Part shown: positions 12,601-21,600 of the stretch, in pieces
Numbering within the stretch: position 1 is the stretch's first letter
Layout: each line of letters starts with the position of its first letter
Source of the DNA: Rhinopomastus cyanomelas
Lineage: Eukaryota; Chordata; Aves; Bucerotiformes; Rhinopomastidae
Direction of reading: 5' to 3'
Assembly: GCA_013400115.1 (NCBI GenBank)
Contig: VXBP01002815.1
Span: 868,001 to 932,000, forward strand
Length of the DNA: 64,000 nucleotides
The notes under the pieces: model-generated
What the model saw: the letters and a program-made list of their open reading frames with translations, nothing else
Told to the model about the DNA's origin: nothing
Databases searched by the model: none
Position numbers and translations under genes: made by a program

Positions 12601-15600
12601 TTTTCCTGGGAGACAGCTTCACCTCAGCTCCTGACGCGTGGCGTGTGTGTCGCACAGCTGACATGCAGGAGGAGAGGGTCAAAGGCAGAACGCACGCTTA
12701 CTCGTAGGTGTAAGTAGTAGGAATGAGGAAGAAAACTGCAGTGCTCCATACATCCAACCATTAATCAAGTGCACTAGGAACTAAATTCTGCATTGGACTG
12801 GAGGGCAGACAGTAAATGTGATCTAAGTATCCCACACCTATTCCAAAGAGTATTCCTGAGCCAGCTGAGCTTATTAGGAGTGTCAGGGAGTTCTTTCCTG
12901 GCTATTCTTGGGTATAATTTTAATTTCCTGGGGGCAGCATTTTCCACAGTGTTCTAGAGAGAGGTTTTGCTCTTCGTTATTAACACTCTGCAAGAGCACT
13001 GCCTCTGTCTGCCTGTCCTGCTGTGTCAGTGCTCACATATGGGTAATGGAATATCCACCTTGGGAGGTGGTGGGGACGCAGCAAGCAGTGAAGAAATGGT
13101 CTGGCTGTGGCATGCAGAGGTTTCCAGCCATGCTCTGTACCCTCTTTCTCACTCAGTGTTACTTACAGGCTGGAAAAGCATTAGAGAACTCAAAGATCCC
13201 CCCAAAAAATAAATTACAAAGCGGCTGTTAAAGAAAATCTTTCTAGCAGTAAGTGTGAAATGCAAGAAGGAGACAGCGAGGGGTCATAAATACCTTTGAA
13301 ATGTCTTTAAATAAACATAAAGCAATACTGTGATTTTGGAAAAGGCTAGTAACAGGGCTCTAGCAAAGTGCTGGTAGGGAGGATTAAGGGAGCCTCTGAC
13401 AAGGCCTTGAATGTGCTCACAGCTGGGATGCTAGTGAAGTGCTAATGCTGGGCTGTGAAAGCTCTGAACCACGTCAGGAGAGACGGTCTAGACAGACAAG
13501 GGGCATCGGAAGGCTCCTTACAATCTTGCTGACTTCACAGCTGCTGATGGAGTTACTGATGGAAACAGAATTAGAGGAGCTCGTGTCTGTGCGGCCGTTG
13601 CTGGCATCAGCCCCATCTTCATCCTGTGCTCGGACTGCTGCGTTCGCAGAAGGCAGAGGGAAAATACAGACACCAGAGAAAATTACGTCAGATCCCTTTC
13701 CATACAGAGCCTTTCAGAGATTTGAAACAACACTTGGCTTTTCATTTCAGCCTGTTGTTTATTCCCCCTGCAGTACGAGACCGAGGTTCCAGGAACTGCT
13801 CTGCAGTGCCCTGCAGCTCCAACCCCCTTCCCTTCCCTTCCTGTCAGTTTCCCACCAAAGTACAGAAATGCTAGCTGTCCTGTTGGTTTCCTCACATCTG
13901 TGACTACTACTTGACAAACCAAGGCAGGCCTGTTGGATTAGTTTCTGTTCTAAATACATGGTCTGTAGCTGGTAGCCAACTAAAAGGTTGCCTCATAGGC
14001 GTTTTATTTCCAACAGGGACCAAGAAGCTTGAGATCCCTCACCAGCAGCTGGTAGCACAGCAGAGGTGTCTTAGTGGACTCCTGCCCTTCCTCAGCACCT
14101 CTGAAGTGAGTGCTGCTGCACACTGCCCGACACCGAATGCACAGCTCGGCGTGCGGCGTCTTGCAGCAGGGCACCACGTTTCCCATCACGTTGCGTACAA
14201 CAGCTGAACCAGCAAAGGAAGGGCTGCTCGAGGTGTTGCAGTGTTGGGAGCAGAGCTTCATAAATAAGAGGAGTTAGGAGTAGCTCAAACATGACTACCC
14301 AGCCACAAACTTGGCAACTTGGCAGCTGGCTGACGGGTGGGTCAGCTCCCCCTCCTCCTACCCTCTGCAATGCTTTAGATTTAAAATGAATTCCCTTTTG
14401 CTGAAGGTTGCTGAAGGACAAAGGAACTCATTAGATGATGAGTAGATTAGGGTCTACAGCTTGTGGGATTTCTCCAACAGTGAGAAGAGAAGAGTGTAAT
14501 GACCTGTAGTCCAGGTGTGACACCAATCACTTCAACATTTTTGTAAACTGAAAGGAAAAGGGAGCAAACAGAGAATGAAGGTAAGCTATGGGCTACGAGA
14601 TTCTGTGTCTGCGAAGGTCTCTTTGGATGGAGGGGACATTCAGGGTGCAAACTTGAAATGACGTCATTGTTAACTATGACAGAAACTGTCTATTTTAGAC
14701 TCAGTGAAGAACTTCCCTGACTGGCGCGACTGTTAAAACAACTTAAAGAGATTAAGTGAATGAGACAAAGCAACAGAAAAGGGATGAGGACGTGGGTGCT
14801 TTTCCTGACCTTGAAACTCTGATGTTCTGTTCATGCTGACAGGGGATTTAGCTCTTGGATTTATCTGAAGGAAAGAGGACAAAAATCAGCACAAATGCAG
14901 AACGGTTGACGCGCACGCTAAACCAGACCCCGTCACCCCTTTCCCCCTCCCCATTTTCACACTGCAATGTATTTGCCCTCCATTAATCAACATTTAGAAG
15001 ACATTTGGGTATCTAAACCACTGCAGTGAACAAGAGCTAGATACCAAAGTGCCTGGAAAAGTCTGGCCAAATTCATTGGGATTCCAGATCCTACTGAGGG
15101 AACAAAGGGTCAAAAGGTGAAGTGGGTGCCTTGGGACTGGGTTCAGGCAGCTGCTAATACAACAGGCATCCCGTTGGAGTGTGCAGTGTAAGAGATGCAG
15201 CTCCATTGCCATAAGTAATAACGGCAGTCAGGGCTCAGGAAGGCTGTGAGGGGCAGGCAGAATTCAAATGCAGATGAAAGGAAAGAGAAGCTCAAGCCCC
15301 CGAATGTTAGATCGTGTGTTTTTTACAATTCATGAGTACAGCAGCAGAAAATAGCTGTATGAATGCAGCTAGTTGGGGAAATCATGGACCTAACTCATGC
15401 TATCCCTCACTCTACAGTGAGAGGAAATTGCCATCATTTAATTCTAAATTAGGCAGTTAATTTTCCTCCAGATTATGTCCATTTCTTTCTATTCTTTCTT
15501 CCAGCTGATGTGAGCTTTTCCACCAGTGCTTTGTTTTTCACCTACAGTTGCTCGTGTGCTGGACTCCAGGCATTATGTAATTTTTTTTCACTACTGTTAA

Positions 15601-18600
15601 GGAGGCAAAGAATCAATTTATTGACAACGCTCCAAGAATGTGAATGAACAGCAGAAGCAAGGAGAATAGACAAAATGGAGAGAAGGGGCAGAAAATGGTC
15701 TGTGAAGCCTGATTATATCTGCTTGTCAAGATGCAAATCACCACCGGGCAAAACCTGGCAGCTCACTGCAGTTTACAGATCTGCTCTTATCCTTGGAGAA
15801 CTGCACCTTTGGAGGCTTGACCACAAGATGCATTATGTCTGCTGGTTCTAACAGTCCCTGCGCCGTATCTTTCCATCCCCATGTTATTAAGACACACCTG
15901 GAGTCCCTTTAGATTCAGTCTTCTCTTGAGTCGGGCTTGATCAGGAAGGAAGAATTTGCTGTCTTCTGGAGACTCTTCAGAAGTGGAGGAGTCATCTGCT
16001 TCCTGACCATTGGCTTTTGGGCTAGAAGTCCCAAAAGTCTGAGAAATAATGGTAATGGGTAGATTCCGTGGCAAACTCTGAAGATCATAAGAAAACACTT
16101 TACTTCTGAAACCAGCGTGGTGCAACTCCTCATGACCTCCCATTAGAGTAAAATGACAGAACTTTTTGTGACTGCAGTGCTGCAGAAGCTGATGAATGTG
16201 GCTCCAGACCTAAATCAGTGATTTGGATTGACATTTGTGGGGGGTTCTGCTTACTGGGACACATTCTGCAGGAGTATTTGTAGTTTCTACCCCAGTGTAG
16301 AAATTAATTGTCTTTCTGTAGTTCTTTCAGTTTAAAATCAAGCAGTGCCAAGCCAGCCTGGAAAAGCCACTGTGCACTGCGCAGCCAGCTGGAACCCCAC
16401 TGTACTGAAGATCTCAAAGCACTGACATTTATTAGGAAGAGGGTTTTTTTTTTTCAGTTAATTCATGGAGAGAATTTTAAACAATTCCCCACTACCAACT
16501 AAAATGACTCCAAAACCAAGTCTTAAAAAAAAAATAACTCATGTCTGCCTTCCTCAGCCCTACCTGGTCGTGAAAGTTATTGTCCTTGGAGAGCCGCCGG
16601 AGCTTGCACTCGAGGTTAACAATGCAGGCTTCCTTCCGAACCACCTCAATTCGGAGTTCATCGTTCCTCTCCTCCAGCTCTCGAATCTGCTTCCTGTACT
16701 TATCTTTTTCAATCAGACAATGTGAATACTGTGTCTGAGCCTCGTCACGTGAGCGGAATGCCTGCAGTGGAGAGAAGAAACTTCTTCTGCACCAGAGCAC
16801 CTTCTCCCGCTTGTTTTGTTCATGAGGTGCTTGGAACAGGGGCTTTGGAACTGGTAACCAACCACCAGTTCACAGGGCAGTTGGGATGTGCCACAGGAGT
16901 GCCATTAGTGATGAGGGTGGTTCGTTTCCAGCTCCCTCTTGGTTAGTGACAGAACGCTCCAGAGTGCAGCCACAACGACTTGACACTAATGTAAAGCCTG
17001 CGATAGCTGCTGTTAAGATCTTGGTCCTGTCTGCCAGCTGCTACACTGTGAAAACAACCCAACATCATCCTGTATTTAATTACTGTAATGCAAATGGCAA
17101 CAAATAGCAATTTCTTGTAGCTGTTTATTTTTTAATGGTGTTTTGGGTCCAATTGCTAACAATCCCCAGAGGTGACACTTATGAGGTACAGGCTTTTGGT
17201 ACTTATTTTTCCCCACTTTAACTGTTAGGTACCTGGTCTCGCTCCTTTTCCACCTCTTCTAGCTGTATCATCACGGTGTTCATACGGTGCTTGTACATCT
17301 CACAGTCTTTTCCTAGTGTTGAACACTTTAACTCCAAATCTTCTTTCTCTTCAAGGTACTGGAAACGACACACCGTTAGCCACCACTGCTCTCAGAGCTC
17401 TTTTGGGCGCTAGCCCGAGATATTCCACCTTTCTAGCCTTCTGCTTCTCACCTTGTCCCTCAAGTCCTCCACGTGACGAATCTCCTCTTGGAGATTAAAG
17501 ATCTTGTTGACCAGCTCGTGGCGATCTTCTAGTGCCTCCTTACGGTCGTGTTCCAGAATGTCCAGGATGGCTTTGTCCGAATCGGGCAAACTCCGCTTGT
17601 CAGCCTGAGGGGAGCCATTGGTGAGAGCCAGGCCAGGGAGGGAGCAGACAGAATCGCAGGGAGAAAAGTACCAGAGACAGCAGCAAACAAGAGGAATAGT
17701 AAATGAGCTGGGTATTGCAATGGGAAAGCAGGAGGAGAGATGGACATTTGTTCATATTTTAAAATAGTGTCAAGAAAGATGAATAAAGGCTGTCTTGCTG
17801 TCAGAGCAGTCTGATGAAGGATCTGTTTCACTGTTTTATTGTACTGGCTATAATTTGATCCATTTTGGATGCAGTGACAATTCTTCACTCCAAGCCCTGC
17901 ATTCAAAACTCTTCTCTATTAATCAGCTCTCGCTGAGCACAGAAATCACCCTTTGCCAAAGAGCAGGGCCTGAGAAAACATTCAGGGGAATTTTTGAAGC
18001 TTGCATAGGCTTTACAGGGCTGTGCTCGGAGAATATTAAACATGCCTGGAGTAGCTTGTACCTCGGCTTCATTTTCTATAGTGTCCAGCAATATATTTTC
18101 TTTCAGACTTAAAATTAACAAGATTACCAGGGCTGGTTCCAACAAATAAATTGCCATCCAATATTAACCATAAATGGAAGATGGAAAAGGCACAAAATGC
18201 AAGCAAGTGATACGGATATTTATTTTAAAAATACCCAGACTGAGCTGGAGATTTCTGGTTACCTAATATTTCTAAGTATTCCTAAGCATTTCTAGAATGA
18301 ACAGCCTTTTGTTTATTTATACTTTCAATTAGGAAAATTTCAGTCCTATTTTTAGCTATTTCATTACTGTTTCTCTATTTCTTTAGGCGCTGTAAGACCG
18401 TTTCAATTAATAGAAGAGATTCCACATGGGCCAGAAGCCCCTGAGCCTTCTATACTGCATCCTATTTCAACCTTTGAATAGGATTTATATTAGAACTGAG
18501 AATCGTTAGGCACTGCTGGAGGCTACAGCCATTTGGAAAATGCATTCTATTGATAACTTATTAAGTGTCATTTTAAAATACCACAAGCCTGTTCCAGCAA

Positions 18601-21600
18601 CGTGCTAACTAAGCACTTTCCTGCATACCCTGTGTGTTTGGCTAAGCTCTTCACAGAGTAGCTGGACTTGCTGCATAGCATCCTTTTTCTCCATCTGCCT
18701 AAAGAAAGGTTAGTTGAGATCCCTCTTCTACAGCAACTACCCAAGTACAGAAACCTTTATTACCCTCTGCTTCATTAAACCCTTTTGGCACAGAGACGAC
18801 AGTAGCCTAAACCAGGAGACACAGAGCCGCTGTCAGGAATTTCTGGGCTGGTTATTTTACACAGCTTTGTAGTGATGGAGTGGCACTAAGAACCGTGTCA
18901 GGGCTAGAACACGGAGCTGGAAGCTCGGCAATTAAACAGCTGCACTCTGCACTTTGGAAGAGCCAGTGCTTCTTGTACAGCTTGATTTATTGTATGACAG
19001 TTTCTGGGGGGGTAGAGCTCCTCATGCCTGTGTTTGTACAAGAAGAACTACAGACAGCTGGGAGCTGTACAACCAACCTTCTGTTCTCCTGAACTTTGCA
19101 CTTATCGTATCTCTGCAGGTAGAGCTTTCACCCAACACTTCCCAGCAGTATAACTGGAGTGTGTGTTGAGTTTCAGGTAAGGAACAGCAGCAGAGAACAT
19201 ACCACTTCCCCTTGTTCATGGTTACTTCTTACCCTGTTTGTACTCAAATCCCTGTCCCTTACTGAAAACACATGGGAGCTGTCACCACCTGCTCCTCTGT
19301 CCCACTATCACAGCCCCCTCTAGACACCCAGATCCCAAAGCATTTGCCCCCAGGGTAGGTTGTGGGGTCTGTGAGGCAGTATGGAAGCGGAGGTCATGCG
19401 GACGCCTGGAAGCAAGGAGGGGCTGAAGCCTGCTGAGGAATCAGTGAGGGTAAAGTGAAGTGACTGGAATTTTAAAAGTAGCAGTCTGCTTTTGTACCTG
19501 AATGATGGACTGCAGCTCCTGGATTTTAGTCTTCATCATCTCATTTTCTCGCTCCAGTTCCAGAACCTGTTCTTTTCTGGGTCGGTTTTCGATATCGTTT
19601 TTGAGCTTCAAAGACTGGTTCCTCTCCAGCTTGCATTCCTCTTCCACCTTGTTCAAGCGATGCTTCAGCTGGTCAATCTAGAGCAGCCAGGGAGCAATGA
19701 AGCAGAGGAAGAGGAAAGAAATGACTCCCAGCTCTGATACTTACTGCTCTGAAAACCCTCTCACTTGCAGGGGAAAACGTGCTGTCAGAGGTGGAAGAAA
19801 ACGGCTTAAACTGTGAATGCTAACAAGCAGCAGATAACTGGACATGTGTGCACAGGCACCGAGTGTTCACAACTGCACTGCTGGACTCTCAGGCCTGCAG
19901 TTTGTCAACTGGAATGGGATGGTTGAACCAACACAACCTTCTGCCCAAACATCCCACACCAGCAGCAATCTTTGCATGAGGAGGGGATGTCCAGTCCAAG
20001 AGAAGGCAGTGCCGAGGCAGGGGAGTGAGCTCAACACATGAAAAAACAATGTGGGGTTAAATGTCTGATATTTTAGGGTGGATGGGACCTTGAAAATCAT
20101 GTAGTTCAAACCCCCTGCTGTAGGCAGGAACACCTCTCAGCAGACCAGGCTGCCCAGAGCCCCCATCCAACCTGGTCTTGAACACTTCCAGTGATAGGGC
20201 ACGCACAACCTTCTTGGGCAATCCATTCCAAATCGATCATTGATTCTAACATAAACTCGTGTCCAAATCTGCTGTGGGTAGCTGTTTACTGCATCTCATC
20301 TGTGACACAGTCACACACACAGAGGAATGAATTCTATGGCACTTGAAGCGTTTCTGTCTATTTCCTAAACAGCCTCAAGCTGCTCCAATGCTCTATGTGA
20401 GACCTTCTGATTCAAACCAGCAGCTGTAGTGCAAATCTGGATGACTGCCCCAAGATGCTATTGAGCCTGAAAAGCTAACGTTATGTCTTCAGCAAACAAT
20501 TATAGTCTTACAAATTTAAGTATTTTCTATTCCGCTAATCCATTACAAATATGTAAATTACCTCCTATTAATATGCATCACTGCAGTTGTCATTTCTGTA
20601 TAGCGACGCCTTAATCATCTGGATAAGCAAAGCAAAGCTCTAGACCTTTCTACTGTCTGAGAAGGTCTCATCTTGCCAGATGCCACTGGCCTCCTCCGTT
20701 CTTGCTCCTGGTTAAAGCAGCCCAGAGCATTTGTCTCACCTCTAGCTGGAGGTCTCGGCTCCTTATCACAGCCATGCTCTTCTCATCGCTCAGCTGGGCA
20801 TATCTCATGGCCAAATTGTAGTTCTCATCTTTCACCTTGACCAGCTCATCATTGTAGTTGTTCCTCTCCTCCTTCATCTTGTTGTATCTCTCCTGGAACG
20901 TCAGCAGCTCGATCTTGTTCAGTTTTAGCTGCTTTCGCTCATCTTCCAACTGGCGAGACTTAGCCAAGAGTTCGCAGCGCTGCAGATCTTTTGTCTTTAC
21001 TTGCTGCTGAAGCTTAATGATCTCATTCATTAGGAAATGGGTGAGGCCTTCGTGTCCCTCCTCCACTGAAAACATTTGAACAGCTTATCAATGTCCAGCA
21101 CAGAAACACTGTACTACCTTAGGACAGGATCAGCAGAGCTGGGTAAGAGTCAGGTGTCTCGGAGCACAGCCAGAGGTGCGGAACACGCGCAGACACGCAT
21201 GTGTGTGTCTCGCTGGCAGCAGAACCCATGTTGTGCAGCACTCTGTCTCCAGAGTCGCAGCCTACGTGCAAGCAGCTTGTCTGCTTAGAGCACGAAGCCT
21301 CTGCAATTGTCTTGTTTCAGCTGACAGGCTGCTAGAAATAGCACAAACTTTGTGAAATGAACCTGTACAAGTACAGTTAGTACAAGTGCTGCCAGTTTGC
21401 TGCATGTCTGGGCTATCGGTGTAATTTAGCCTCCTGTGCCAGTGTTTCTTTACTTGACATTTCTTGTAGTGCCTATCATAGGATTTGAAGCTCTTCAGCT
21501 TCGTTCACACAACTGAAATGTTCCTTTCTTTACTCATTGCCTGTTGCTGATGCATTTTACATTGAAGCAAACTGAAAACCTGCAGAATGCTGCTGCAAGA

